A stretch of 64,000 nt of DNA, taken from assembly GCF_016904945.1 (NCBI RefSeq), contig NZ_JADIKF010000039.1, forward strand, positions 1-64,000, read 5' to 3'. The notes beneath the pieces are model-generated. The model worked only from the letters and a program-made list of their open reading frames with translations. It was not told the DNA's origin and searched no databases. This document shows positions 42,552 through 52,106 of the stretch, one piece after another. The position numbers and the translations under genes are program-made. Each line of letters opens with the position of its first letter. The first letter of the stretch is position 1. The stretch is from Dyella mobilis. GTDB taxonomy: Bacteria; Pseudomonadota; Gammaproteobacteria; Xanthomonadales; Rhodanobacteraceae.

Positions 42552-44387
42552 TCAGTTCCTTGTTACGTCGGCCCCCTTCCCCGAAGTGGTTTGGAGGGAA
42601 TCCAGTAGCGCTGTGAAGGTCTCCTCTCGCCGCGCGCGCTCCGTTCCGTCGGGCACATAAAGGGACATCGCCGATTTTTGCGCGCTTTTTGCGGCTAAGA
42701 TTTTTCCCTGCAATGCCAATGCCACGGCTAGTGTAAATTGAGGTTCAGGGTCCGAGCCATCTGCTGCTATGGCTTGCCGCAAGATGGGCTCAGCCTCCGC
42801 TGCCCGGTTTCGTAAGATCAGCACTTCCGCTTGATCTATTAGATAGAAATCGTAAGTGGCGTTATTGAAACGAAGTTCGTTCGGATTTTTTATTTTTGAT
42901 AAATAAAATTCCGCAAGATCCGCTTTTCCTTCTTTCAGAGCCATGCTTGCCCCATTAAGCATGCACATCGGACAGTTTTCGCTCCGAGCAATTACATCAT
43001 TTATAATGTAGGTCGCTTTCTCGTTTTTTCCTGCCCCGATATATGCGGTGATTAGCTGATCTTTTGCGCCGACGTAAGTCGGATTCTCTTGATACGCCCA
43101 CTCCCATAATTTTAGTTGGGATGACCAAAGTGGAATTGTCTGTCTGATGTTCATTATCGATAGGGCTATCCATGCCGCTAGCGCAACGAGAGCTGCTATC
43201 GAGCAGACATCACGGATGTTGGCTGGAATAGGGGTCTCCTGCAAGCATCCTGGTACCATGGCGCAAGCGATAGCTAGCGCGGTCATGGCATAGCGTTCAT
43301 GGTAAAGGCTGGCGTCGACGTTGGCTGCTAGGACGTGTAATACAGGTAGCAAAGAAAACGTCACGACGAGGATTAGTCCGCCGGTGAAAGAGCGTCGGAG
43401 CGTGAGGATAAAGCCTATCAGAACCATGCTAACTGCACCCACGTCCCTCAATATCGACATGCTGCTGAAATTGAAGAATTGAATGCTGTCGATCGGGTGG
43501 AGGGGGCCCATTCCTGTCATGGGCCAGAAAAACATGCGCCAATAGCGCAGATATAGAAAGCTGGCTTGTTGTGCTCGAGGCAGCGCTGGTAGCTGGTCAG
43601 TCCCTGCTTCCAAGGCGAGGCTGCCAAGGGCCCAGTGTCGCAAGAAAAGATAGGTAATACCTGCTACCAGGGTCAGGACATAAACTGGCCAATTTCGGCT
43701 AATTAGACTTTGTAATTGCGCCAATTTCGGGGTGCTTTTGCTGATTGGCAACTTAAGCCAATCGAATACCACGATAAAAAGAGGAAATGGTGCGGCAGAT
43801 TCTTTTGAACAAGCGGCCAGAAAAAAGCACAGAGCAACGGCAAGCATTCGCGGAAAGTTGCGTTTCAGGCTGGCGTTAAGCAGTAGTCCGAGCAGCATGA
43901 ACAAGGTGGCGATCAGATCGAACTGACAGTCGATCCAAACCACGGGTTCGACTAGTAGGGGGTGCAAGCCATAGAGAAGCATGGCCAATGTCATGACAAA
44001 CCAATGCTGGCCGGATCGGGACTCGCCGGCACTCAGGTGCATGGCGAGCAGGCCCACCAACAAGGTATTGACAATGTGGACCATCAGCGAGATTACGTGC
44101 ATGGGGCCGGGCGTTACTTGAAATGCGCGTACTTCGAGGGTGAATAGCGCTACCACCAGCGGACGAAAATAATTCACGAAGCCATTGAAGCCGCGAAAAA
44201 TAAGGTGTTGCCAGTCGTTGCCGTGACGCAAGCCCCCAGATCGCTGAAAATTCATAATGTCGTCCCAAACGAATTGGGCATGCGAAACGGGCCAGTAGAC
44301 CAGTGCGACGAAAAGCGCAGCGGCGGCAGCAACGAAACAAAGGATAAGGGTGCCGCCAGGGCGGGATGTGGTGAATGGAGTCGACAA
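42552..44387 (-). CDS. GT-C-like polytopic membrane protein with C-terminal TPR-type region (paralogue 1)
   Basis: 611 aa, TTG start at 44387 (no in-frame ATG before the first helices). About ten membrane helices; the first loop has the acidic pair in FVWDDIMNFQ, as in GT-C mannosyltransferases and TMTC-type proteins. The last ~170 residues are soluble and TPR-like (QENPTYVGAKDQLITAYIGAGKNEKA, AEAEPILRQAIAADGSDPEPQ). LLPVLHVLAANVDASLYHERYAMTALAIAC is shared almost block for block with the partial gene at 63066-64000. Probably transfers lipid-linked sugar to a periplasmic acceptor; position between pilB and the pilins suggests pilin. Function inferred, not demonstrated. Codon usage is more AT-rich than pilB. 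Confidence 0.7.
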   Translation of the reverse strand: MSTPFTTSRPGGTLILCFVAAAAALFVALVYWPVSHAQFVWDDIMNFQRSGGLRHGNDWQHLIFRGFNGFVNYFRPLVVALFTLEVRAFQVTPGPMHVISLMVHIVNTLLVGLLAMHLSAGESRSGQHWFVMTLAMLLYGLHPLLVEPVVWIDCQFDLIATLFMLLGLLLNASLKRNFPRMLAVALCFFLAACSKESAAPFPLFIVVFDWLKLPISKSTPKLAQLQSLISRNWPVYVLTLVAGITYLFLRHWALGSLALEAGTDQLPALPRAQQASFLYLRYWRMFFWPMTGMGPLHPIDSIQFFNFSSMSILRDVGAVSMVLIGFILTLRRSFTGGLILVVTFSLLPVLHVLAANVDASLYHERYAMTALAIACAMVPGCLQETPIPANIRDVCSIAALVALAAWIALSIMNIRQTIPLWSSQLKLWEWAYQENPTYVGAKDQLITAYIGAGKNEKATYIINDVIARSENCPMCMLNGASMALKEGKADLAEFYLSKIKNPNELRFNNATYDFYLIDQAEVLILRNRAAEAEPILRQAIAADGSDPEPQFTLAVALALQGKILAAKSAQKSAMSLYVPDGTERARREETFTALLDSLQTTSGKGADVTRN

Positions 44388-44534
44388 CGCAATACCCTGT
44401 TGGATAGGTAATTCCTTTCGAAGTCTACAGGCAACTGGTGATGTGCGGCTTTGGTCGTCCGATTGAGTTTCCCGTCATGTCTGCAAGGATGTGCCCGAGG
44501 TATGATTTGCCAACATCCAGGGGAGTGACCCAGT

Positions 44535-45395
44535 TTGTCTCGTCTCAGTATTATTTTGCCCGCCAAAAATGAAGCCTCTGCCCTGGCAGGGTTGTTGCCG
44601 CGCCTGAAGGCCGCGCAGCCGGTTGCAGAAATCATTGTCGTGGACGATGGTTCTACCGATGATACGCGTACCGTTTGCGCTCAGAGCGGAGTCCAATGCA
44701 TTAGCTCGCCTTATTCCATGGGCAATGGTGCGGCTATCAAGAGAGGGGCGCGAGCCGCTGCGGGCGATATTCTGGTTTTCATGGACGGAGATGGTCAGCA
44801 CGACCCGGCTGACGTTGCCCGATTGCTCGAACGACTGGAACAAGGCTACGACATGGTCGTAGGGGCAAGGGATTGGGGCAGCCAGGCGGGTGTCGGGCGA
44901 GGTCTGGCCAATACGCTTTACAACTGGCTGGCAACACGAATGACGGGGCACCCGGTCGCCGACCTCACTTCAGGCTTCCGCGCAGTACGCGCAGATAAAT
45001 TTCGGGAATTTCTGCACCTTTTGCCCAACGGGTTCAGCTATCCCACGACCAGCACTATGGCGTTCTTTCGCAGCGCATATCCGCTGGCTTATTTGCCCAT
45101 TAAGGCTGCACAACGCGTGGGCAAAAGTCATATCCGCCCTCTTCGGGACGGTATCCGATTTCTGCTGATCATTTTCAAGATCGCCACGCTCTATTCACCG
45201 CTCAAGCTATTCGTTCCAGCGAGTGCCTGCTTTTTCATGCTCGGTTTGCTCAACTATGCATGGACCTTTCTCCATGAAGGGCGGCTGACGAATATGAGCA
45301 CCCTGATGTGGAGTGCGTCAGTAATAGTCTTCCTGATCGGACTGGTCTCGGAGCAAATTACAGCGCTTACCTACACGCGGCAGCGCGATCGATAA
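44535..45395 (+). CDS. Family 2 glycosyltransferase, polyprenyl-phosphate sugar synthase type
   Basis: 286 aa from TTG at 44535, 9 nt after AGGGGAG. GT-A fold: LSIILPAKNEASALAGLL, IIVVDDGSTDDT, VFMDGDGQHDP (DxD-like) and the DPM/DPG synthase block LTSGFRAVRADKFREFL. Two C-terminal helices (~225-280) anchor it. Makes a polyprenyl-phosphate-linked monosaccharide, the kind of donor GT-C enzymes use. Divergent from the paralogue-1 gene. Confidence 0.88.
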   Translation: MSRLSIILPAKNEASALAGLLPRLKAAQPVAEIIVVDDGSTDDTRTVCAQSGVQCISSPYSMGNGAAIKRGARAAAGDILVFMDGDGQHDPADVARLLERLEQGYDMVVGARDWGSQAGVGRGLANTLYNWLATRMTGHPVADLTSGFRAVRADKFREFLHLLPNGFSYPTTSTMAFFRSAYPLAYLPIKAAQRVGKSHIRPLRDGIRFLLIIFKIATLYSPLKLFVPASACFFMLGLLNYAWTFLHEGRLTNMSTLMWSASVIVFLIGLVSEQITALTYTRQRDR

Positions 45396-45483
45396 ATGGA
45401 TGCGCGCTCAGATGCTTGTTCTGCATGTTGAGCCGGCCTTTTGGAGACGCAGTGTTTATTTACGTCGTTGAGTTAACTGATGG

Positions 45484-46662
45484 ATGCAGGACATGAAATT
45501 AATTCGTTCCAGTGACGACCTGGCCATTTACGGCGCGTCCCCAGCTTATTCCGAACCTCTGCACGTAGGGCGCCCCAATGTTGGTAGCCGCGACACGTTC
45601 TTGCGTTTGGCAGGTGAGATGTTCGATCGCCATTGGTTCAGCAACAATGGGCCGCTTTTGCAACAGTTCGAACGGCGCATAGCTGAGCAGCTGGGAGTTG
45701 CACATTGTGTAGCCATGTGTAATGGCACCATTGCCCTGGAGATCGCTATTCGTGCTCTGGGGCTTTCGGGTGAGGTCATTGTGCCCTCATATACCTTTAT
45801 TGCGACGGCGCACGCATTACATTGGCAAGGGATTACTCCTGTTTTTGCCGATATCGATCCGAGCACACACAATCTCGATCCGGTGGCCGTGCAGCGTATG
45901 ATTACGCCCAAGACGACTGGCATTATTGGCGTGCATTTATGGGGTCGTGCAGCACCTATCGAGGCTCTGCAGAAAATAGCTGATGAGCATGGTTTGAAGT
46001 TGCTTTTTGATGCAGCTCATGCCTTTGGTTGTGATTACGGTGGACGTTTCATTGGTAGTTTCGGTGCTTGCGAAGTGCTGAGCTTTCACGCCACGAAGTT
46101 CTTTAATACCTTTGAAGGTGGGGCCGTTGTAACTAACGACGGAGATCTTGCTCAGGCCGTGCGGCTAATGCGTAACTTCGGCTTTGCCGGCTACGACAAC
46201 GTCATTCATCCTGGCACCAACGGTAAGATGGTGGAGGTATGCGCGGCAATGGGATTGTCCAACCTTGATTACGTCGATTCGGTTATCGAGGTGAATCGCC
46301 GCAACTACTACGCTTATAAAGACGCAATTTCCCACTTGCCGGGCCTAAGTGTGCTCGATTTCGACGAAAGTAGGCGAAATAACTTTCAATATGTCGTATT
46401 GGAGGTGGGGGAAGACTGTCCTTGTAGCCGAGACGATCTGGTTGACACCTTGCACGCCGAGAACGTGCTGGTCCGAAAGTATTTTTGGCCTGGGTGCCAC
46501 AATATGAGTCCATATCGTCAGTTGTTTCCTCATTCGGCATTGGTGTTGCCCAATACTGAGCGAGTAGCACAGCGTGTAATCGTGCTACCCACGGGTACGG
46601 CCATATCTGCCGACGATGTTGCGACAATCGTGTCGATTATTGCGCAGCGCATCGCGGTGTAG
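45484..46662 (+). CDS. DegT/DnrJ/EryC1/StrS-family sugar aminotransferase
   Basis: 392 aa; ATG at 45493 is an alternative start. PLP fold with the Schiff-base Lys in VLSFHATKFFNTFEGGAVV, LLFDAAHAFG (PLP Asp) and VIVPSYTFIATAHAL. These enzymes aminate keto-sugar nucleotides (for example to 4-amino-4,6-dideoxy sugars). The sugar made here cannot be told; no dehydratase partner is in the window. Confidence 0.9.
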   Translation: MQDMKLIRSSDDLAIYGASPAYSEPLHVGRPNVGSRDTFLRLAGEMFDRHWFSNNGPLLQQFERRIAEQLGVAHCVAMCNGTIALEIAIRALGLSGEVIVPSYTFIATAHALHWQGITPVFADIDPSTHNLDPVAVQRMITPKTTGIIGVHLWGRAAPIEALQKIADEHGLKLLFDAAHAFGCDYGGRFIGSFGACEVLSFHATKFFNTFEGGAVVTNDGDLAQAVRLMRNFGFAGYDNVIHPGTNGKMVEVCAAMGLSNLDYVDSVIEVNRRNYYAYKDAISHLPGLSVLDFDESRRNNFQYVVLEVGEDCPCSRDDLVDTLHAENVLVRKYFWPGCHNMSPYRQLFPHSALVLPNTERVAQRVIVLPTGTAISADDVATIVSIIAQRIAV

Positions 46663-46934
46663 CAGAGGGACACGTGGCGTTACGTTTCAACGAAATAATT
46701 ATGGGTTTGTATGGCTCGACTTTTTGTGCAAGTGGTTCAGGTAGTGATGCAGTCGGCTTTGTTGAATATCACACTACGTTCAGGGTGTTCGCTGCGCACA
46801 TGATCAACAACGATCAGTGTTGCGCATAGGGCAAGGTGCGAGGGGCGGTTGGTCGTCGAAGGGGCTTGGGCGACAGATTTGGTAGAAAATGGCTCGTAGG
46901 CAACAAGGGTTTGGCCCATGAAAAGTGCTAGTAA
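46663..46934. other. Intergenic region before the flippase gene
   Basis: About 270 bp, AT-richer than the surroundings. I see no gene. An imperfect hairpin (GCGCACATGATC ... GATCAGTGTTGCGC, 46795-46826) is the only structure noticed. Probably holds a promoter or the remains of a lost gene. Confidence 0.35.
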
Positions 46935-48383
46935 ATGCTAAAGGCTCGAGCTCTTTCCGCCACGATGTGGAGTGGTGCGGATATTATCCTGCGGCAAGCG
47001 ATGCAGTTTTTATTTACGATCGCTTTGGTCAGAATGCTTAGTCCCACTGACTTCGGTACCGTTGCTTTGCTTACTTTGTTTACGGGGATTGCAACGGCAG
47101 TCGTGGATGGTGGATTTTCCGCTGCCCTCATACAAAACCAGCGGGTCGATCACGTCGACGAGTCGACTGTTTTCTGGTGCAATTTGGTGATTGGCGTTGT
47201 TGTGGCCGTGGCTTATTGTGCCATTGGGCCCTTGGTAGCCATCTTCTACGCTCAACCAGTGCTTTCATCACTTATGAGCGTGATGGCAGTGAACGTCTTT
47301 TTGGGGGCGCTTGGTACCATTCATCGCACATTGCTGACCAAGCAGCTCAATTTTCGCCTTCAAATGCGCGTTGGCCTAGTTTCTGCCGTTGTGTCCGGAT
47401 GCGTCGCCATTTTGATGGCTTTAAATGGTTACGGGGTTTGGGCTCTTGTGGCCCAGATCGTGACAATGACGGCCGTATCCACTTGCTTGTTTTGGGTCTG
47501 GCATCCTTGGCGGCCTGCGTGGGTGTGGAGCGCATCGTCAGCACAAAAATTATTTGGTTTCGGCGGATACCATTTGGTATCCGGTGTACTCGATGTGGTT
47601 TACGCCAAGTTCTATACCCTGGTGATCGGAAAGCTATATAGCGCGCGCGAACTCGGCTATTACAACAACGCTGACAATACTTCCCAGCTTCCCGGTGCTT
47701 TTCTCGTCGGAGTGTTAACGAGGGTGGCGCTGCCCATGTTCTCATTCGCTGCAGACGATAAGTCGAAATTGAGGAGAGGGGTTCAGCTTTCAGTGAGGGG
47801 AGTGATCCTCATCAATGCACCCGCCATGTTTGGTATGGCAGCTTTGGCCGACCCCCTGGTGAGGGTCCTTTTTGGCGCGCAGTGGCTTCCGGCTGTTCCT
47901 TCTTTGCGGGTGCTGTGTCTGGCCTGCATACTTCTCCCGCTTCACGTAATAAACCTCAACGTGCTCATGGCTCAGGGGCACTCCAAGCTTATGCTTCGGT
48001 TGGAGGTCATCAAGAAAGTGCTGGGTGTTGTGCTGACATGCATCGGAGCTTTGTTTGGGGTGTTGGGGGTTGCTTGGAGTCAGGTGATTTTTAGCGTGCT
48101 GGCGTTATTCATAAATGCACACTATTCGAAGCGATTCCTGCAGTATGGCTTCGTTGAGCAGTTGTTGGACTTTTCACCTCCACTGGTGGTGGCTGGGTTG
48201 ATGGCGCTAGTCGTGTATTTGGTCTCTCAAACTTGGCATGCGTCGCCGGCGGAAAAGCTGGTCGGGCTCGTCATCTTGGGTGGATCACTGTATTTCTTTG
48301 CGACGTTTGTGTTCCGATTGAAGGCGGTTCGTGATGTTGCTGAGTTGATCGTCGCTACCTCTTCAAGAAAGCTCGGCGATTAA
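46935..48383 (+). CDS. Polysaccharide flippase (MOP/Wzx family)
   Basis: 482 aa with about twelve to fourteen hydrophobic helices. RQAMQFLFTIALVRMLSPTDFGTVALLTLF near the start and YYNNADNTSQLPGAFL with LPMFSFAADDKSKLRRG are typical of the WzxC/AmsL-type lipopolysaccharide or exopolysaccharide exporters. Flips lipid-linked oligosaccharide across the inner membrane. Low GC compared with the housekeeping genes. Confidence 0.88.
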   Translation: MLKARALSATMWSGADIILRQAMQFLFTIALVRMLSPTDFGTVALLTLFTGIATAVVDGGFSAALIQNQRVDHVDESTVFWCNLVIGVVVAVAYCAIGPLVAIFYAQPVLSSLMSVMAVNVFLGALGTIHRTLLTKQLNFRLQMRVGLVSAVVSGCVAILMALNGYGVWALVAQIVTMTAVSTCLFWVWHPWRPAWVWSASSAQKLFGFGGYHLVSGVLDVVYAKFYTLVIGKLYSARELGYYNNADNTSQLPGAFLVGVLTRVALPMFSFAADDKSKLRRGVQLSVRGVILINAPAMFGMAALADPLVRVLFGAQWLPAVPSLRVLCLACILLPLHVINLNVLMAQGHSKLMLRLEVIKKVLGVVLTCIGALFGVLGVAWSQVIFSVLALFINAHYSKRFLQYGFVEQLLDFSPPLVVAGLMALVVYLVSQTWHASPAEKLVGLVILGGSLYFFATFVFRLKAVRDVAELIVATSSRKLGD

Positions 48384-48431
48384 GTTGCTTCCATAATATT
48401 TTGACAAAGCGCTGCAATCGCTTGGAGTGAT

Positions 48432-49373
48432 ATGCGTAGCCCACTCATTTCCGTATGTATCGTTACATACAATCAAGAGAGCTATATTCGCCAGTGCGTG
48501 GAAAGCGTATTGGCGCAAGGTCCCGATGTTTCGCTGGAAATCCTGGTGGGGGATGATTGCTCCAGTGACAGAACGGGCTCGATCGTAAAAGAGTTGGCTG
48601 ACTTACATCCGGGAGTGATTCGATATGTGCGCAATGCATCTCGCCTTGGGCCTTCCGAGAATATCCAGGCTGTTCTTGCAAGAGTGAAGGGTGAATTCGT
48701 TGCGCATTTGGATGGTGATGACTACTGGCTTCCGGGGAAATTGAAGAAGCAGCTTGCATTCCTCGAGAGCAATCCGGGATGTGCGGCGGTATACACCAAT
48801 GCGTTTACTGTCAATGAATCAGGTGGCCAGACGGGTTTTTTTAATGATGTTCGAGATTTGGAGCTGGATTTGGCGGGATTGCTGCGGAGAGGGAATTTCC
48901 TCAATGCAAGCTCAATGTGCACTCGTGCGGAGTTGATCAAGGATGTTGCAGCAATCGAAGGTCCTTTTATCGATTACAGAGCGCATTTGCGCTACGCCCG
49001 ATACGGGTTTGTCGCACAGATAGCAGAGCCACTGGTTGGATATCGAGTCAATTCGACAGGATCGATGGTTCTGAATGCAAATGACCGAATTCGACAGCTT
49101 TACTGGGAGGCCCTGATGGATGTTCCAAGGGCGAAGGTCTCTGACATCGATTTCGCAAAGGGGATGGCGGATTTTCTTCGCCGGGTTACATTTAGAGCAA
49201 TAAGAATGCGGCGTTGGAGTTTGATTCGTGAGTGGGCGCCTCGCGTATTCGAGGTTTCACCCTACGGTTCCGTGGTTGAGGTGCTGCTAACCTTGTCCTC
49301 GATTCTGCGCGTTATTTGTTCAGAAGCATGGGGTAGGCTTGTTCGCAACGAAAAAGTTCTCTATCGCCGGTAG
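48432..49373 (+). CDS. Family 2 glycosyltransferase
   Basis: 313 aa. GT-A fold: ISVCIVTYNQESYIRQCVESVL, EILVGDDCSSDRTG and FVAHLDGDDYWLPGKL (DxD). No membrane helix. Adds one sugar to a lipid-linked glycan; donor and acceptor unknown. Between the flippase and a methyltransferase, same strand. Confidence 0.88.
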   Translation: MRSPLISVCIVTYNQESYIRQCVESVLAQGPDVSLEILVGDDCSSDRTGSIVKELADLHPGVIRYVRNASRLGPSENIQAVLARVKGEFVAHLDGDDYWLPGKLKKQLAFLESNPGCAAVYTNAFTVNESGGQTGFFNDVRDLELDLAGLLRRGNFLNASSMCTRAELIKDVAAIEGPFIDYRAHLRYARYGFVAQIAEPLVGYRVNSTGSMVLNANDRIRQLYWEALMDVPRAKVSDIDFAKGMADFLRRVTFRAIRMRRWSLIREWAPRVFEVSPYGSVVEVLLTLSSILRVICSEAWGRLVRNEKVLYRR

Positions 49374-49388
49374 GTTAAAAAACAAGCT

Positions 49389-50156
49389 ATGAAATTACTC
49401 AAGCTGATTCAGTACGGTACGCTTGGCTGGCTTCCGTTCGGTCGGCGCTATTGTGTGATCTGTCGTCACAATGTGTGGGGCTTTTTGCCTTACAGAGGGG
49501 GAGTTGTCGACGTTTCCCCGCTCATGCGAAGCCTTGATTGGATTGGTAGTGATGTCGATAACTTCGAATGCCCTCGGTGTGGTGCGCATGATCGCGAACG
49601 GCACTTGTACATGTATTTAGAAGCCACTGGCCTGTTGTCCCGGCTTTCTAGTATGCAGATAGTGCATTTTGCACCAGAAAAGCGGTTGTCCAGGCTGATT
49701 TCGGCAATAGGTGTGTCGCGTTACGTCGGATGCGATTTATATCCTTCCAGGCCCGAGCTAGAGCGTATCGACATACTCAATACGGGTTTTGAATCTGCAT
49801 CATTTGATTTGCTGATTGCGAATCACGTTTTGGAGCACGTGGACGACGACATGCAGGCTCTTTCGGAAATATATCGAGTGCTGAGGCCTGGAGGGTACGC
49901 AATACTGCAAACGCCTTTTAGCAGTAAACTTCAGCGAACCTGGCAGGATGACGGGATTCAGGGTGAGATGGCCAGATTGATGGCCTATGGACAGGAAGAT
50001 CACGTCAGGCTTTACGGTAAAGATATATTTGAGCGATTCAGCGCTTCAGGTTTGTCTTCGATGGTGCGTAGCCACGAAGAGCTTCTTCCGGGCGTAGATC
50101 CCATTAAAAATGGAGTCAATTTGTTCGAGCCCTTTATGCTCTTTCGTAGAGAATGA
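49389..50156 (+). CDS. SAM-dependent methyltransferase with N-terminal Cys pairs
   Basis: 255 aa. Residues ~20-70 contain CVICRHN and CPRCGAHDRERH, likely a zinc ribbon. The class I methyltransferase core follows: IVHFAPEKRLSRLI, YVGCDLYP, SASFDLLIANHVLEHVDDDMQAL and EIYRVLRPGGYAILQTPF. Probably methylates a sugar or glycan. 16 nt after the glycosyltransferase; converges with the next gene with a 4-bp gap. Confidence 0.82.
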   Translation: MKLLKLIQYGTLGWLPFGRRYCVICRHNVWGFLPYRGGVVDVSPLMRSLDWIGSDVDNFECPRCGAHDRERHLYMYLEATGLLSRLSSMQIVHFAPEKRLSRLISAIGVSRYVGCDLYPSRPELERIDILNTGFESASFDLLIANHVLEHVDDDMQALSEIYRVLRPGGYAILQTPFSSKLQRTWQDDGIQGEMARLMAYGQEDHVRLYGKDIFERFSASGLSSMVRSHEELLPGVDPIKNGVNLFEPFMLFRRE

Positions 50157-50160
50157 ATAT

Positions 50161-51210
50161 TTATCGTATGGTGGGTAGGCCGTGTTTAAAAAATAATCTT
50201 AGTTTTTGTGGGAGCGGAACAAAGGTGTTTGCATATGAGCGAAGAGATGCATTTCTTTTTTGTTGCATGCCCTTTCGTCTCACTAGAATAGAGCGCCCGT
50301 TGCTTCGTAGAAATGAAAAAACTGGGGCATAAATATCCTTCCAGATTCGCGTGTTTCGCTGAATCAGGGTGAGTGCAGCACCTTCTAGAATTAGGCACGC
50401 CATGTGTAGTCCAAATAGCGGCCAAACCAATGCGGTGGGCGTGCACACCAACAAAACGGCCGTCTTGTTGCGCTCGCTTAGTCGGCGGCGGCGAAATGTC
50501 GTGGAAAGCCGCCCTGAATCTGCGCGATTGCCGCCAAAGCTTTTCCCCTGAAGATGGCGATACCTGCTATCTCTTGTAACTTGCACGGGTATACCTTGAA
50601 GCCTGGCTGCGCAGCAGAGATACATGTCTTCAGCGATAGACTCGAGCCAGGTGGGGAATCCGCCTAGATCATGCCAAAGCTTTCTAGGCATGAACATGCA
50701 AGCACCTATGACCATGGCCACGTCAACGCGGCCTATGTCCAGGTTGGGTACCGGATTGTGGAAGGGGTCCAAGAAGCACCCGCGATCAACTAGCACGTCA
50801 GTCTTCCAGTCATACTGAGGCAGCGTCAGAATTCCTTCTGAAGGCTGTGCTTGCGACGCTGTCAGTAGCGTTTCGATCGCATTGGACTCCAGTGCCGCAT
50901 CATTGTTTAAAAGTAAGATGTATTTGCCTCTCGCAAACTCCACCATGCGATTGTTGCTGACACAAAATCCAACATTTTCGGTGCTCGCCAGAATCGATAT
51001 ATTGGGAAAGTTTTTTCGGAGATATGAGACTGATTCGTCAGTCGATGCATCATCGTGAACTATGATTTCGAGATCCAGCTCTCCCGATTGATTCATTACG
51101 GACTTCAAGCATTCGTTGAGCAGCGAGAGCCCGTTGTAATTGGCTATGCACACCGAGCACGTGGGATTCTCGGGCCGGCTTACCGGTGCGTAAGTCTGTA
51201 CGAGTTCCAT
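50161..51210 (-). CDS. Family 2 glycosyltransferase (rhamnosyltransferase-like)
   Basis: 349 aa. CSVCIANYNGLSLLNECLKSVM, IIVHDDASTDESV, YILLLNNDAALESNAIE (DxD-like NND) and DLGGFPTWLESIAEDMYLCCAARLQG (catalytic-loop ED) are GT2 features common to rhamnosyl- and galactofuranosyltransferases. A hydrophobic stretch near 265-290 could be membrane-associated. Its start overlaps the epimerase gene end by 31 bp, so the minus-strand genes 53244-50161 form one unit. Confidence 0.85.
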   Translation of the reverse strand: MELVQTYAPVSRPENPTCSVCIANYNGLSLLNECLKSVMNQSGELDLEIIVHDDASTDESVSYLRKNFPNISILASTENVGFCVSNNRMVEFARGKYILLLNNDAALESNAIETLLTASQAQPSEGILTLPQYDWKTDVLVDRGCFLDPFHNPVPNLDIGRVDVAMVIGACMFMPRKLWHDLGGFPTWLESIAEDMYLCCAARLQGIPVQVTRDSRYRHLQGKSFGGNRADSGRLSTTFRRRRLSERNKTAVLLVCTPTALVWPLFGLHMACLILEGAALTLIQRNTRIWKDIYAPVFSFLRSNGRSILVRRKGMQQKRNASLRSYANTFVPLPQKLRLFFKHGLPTIR

Positions 51211-52106
51211 GTCTGCTCCAAGCCTCGGGCGATCGTGGTGGCTGGCATCCAGCCATAGCGAGACCTTGCCAGATTGTTGTCGAGTACGACGCGCTTGGCG
51301 TCGACAACTCGACTACATGTGTATTGCCGCGTTAACGGCATCCGGGTCACCTTTTCAACGAGGTCTAACAGCTCGTTCAGGCTGATTCCTAAGCCGCTGC
51401 CAGCGTTCAATACGCTGAATCCCCTGGGCATGGGGCTCTCGACGATCTTTAAGCAAAGACTTATCAGGTCGTCGATGTACAAGTAATCTCTAACAGTGGT
51501 TCCGTCTCCCCAAATGGGCAGCATTTCGCCGCGAATCGTCTTACCTAATGCGGCCGGGATAATGCCAAATCCAGCTCGCTCAGGCTGTCCGGGGCCGTAA
51601 ATGTTGGACGGGCGAAGTGCTGTGGCGGTCGCCTCGTATTGTTGGCACCAGGCGGAAATGAACCATTCAGACGCAAATTTGCCGGCACCATGATAGGAGC
51701 GCGGGTTCACCGGCGAAGATTCGCTAGCCTCTCCTTCGATATTTCCAGAATAAAGGCTGCCCCCTGATGACATATAAAGAAGCTTTGCATCGGAGCGGTT
51801 CTGCAGTGCTTCCAGAAGTGCCGTGGTTATCTGAATGTTGCCTTGCAATTCAGGCGTGGGTTTCCCAGCGGAGCTTCCTGGTGTGGATACGGATGCCAGA
51901 TGAACTACATCGCATCCTGGCGTGAGTACCGCGGAGAAGTCTTCGGGGGCTTTGAATTCGCCCGTCACTGTCTCGACGTTAGCGTAGCCAAAGTCGATAG
52001 GATGTCGAACCAGTGCGGTGAGCTTCTTGCTGACGGGGGCCAGCGCGTTTACGAGATGTCGCCCAATGAAGCCGCCGGCCCCAAGAATCACGGTGTGATT
52101 ACGCAT
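51180..52106 (-). CDS. NAD-dependent sugar epimerase/dehydratase with His at the usual catalytic Tyr
   Basis: 308 aa from ATG at 52106 (MRNHTVILGAGGFIGRHL, NAD-binding GxxGxxG). Extended SDR fold: VVHLASVSTPGSSAG, MSSGGSLYSG and YGPGQPERAGFGIIP. The expected YxxxK reads H-G-A-G-K within PRSYHGAGKFASEW, so Lys is kept but the Tyr position is His, with a Tyr one residue earlier. Activity may be altered or the neighbouring Tyr may serve. Probably makes a nucleotide sugar for the adjacent glycosyltransferases. Confidence 0.83.
   Translation of the reverse strand: MRNHTVILGAGGFIGRHLVNALAPVSKKLTALVRHPIDFGYANVETVTGEFKAPEDFSAVLTPGCDVVHLASVSTPGSSAGKPTPELQGNIQITTALLEALQNRSDAKLLYMSSGGSLYSGNIEGEASESSPVNPRSYHGAGKFASEWFISAWCQQYEATATALRPSNIYGPGQPERAGFGIIPAALGKTIRGEMLPIWGDGTTVRDYLYIDDLISLCLKIVESPMPRGFSVLNAGSGLGISLNELLDLVEKVTRMPLTRQYTCSRVVDAKRVVLDNNLARSRYGWMPATTIARGLEQTWNSYRLTHR

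Noticed and set aside
45308..45496. 62-codon frame between the GT2 and aminotransferase genes
   Set aside because: Overlaps the end of a solid gene and has no recognisable features.
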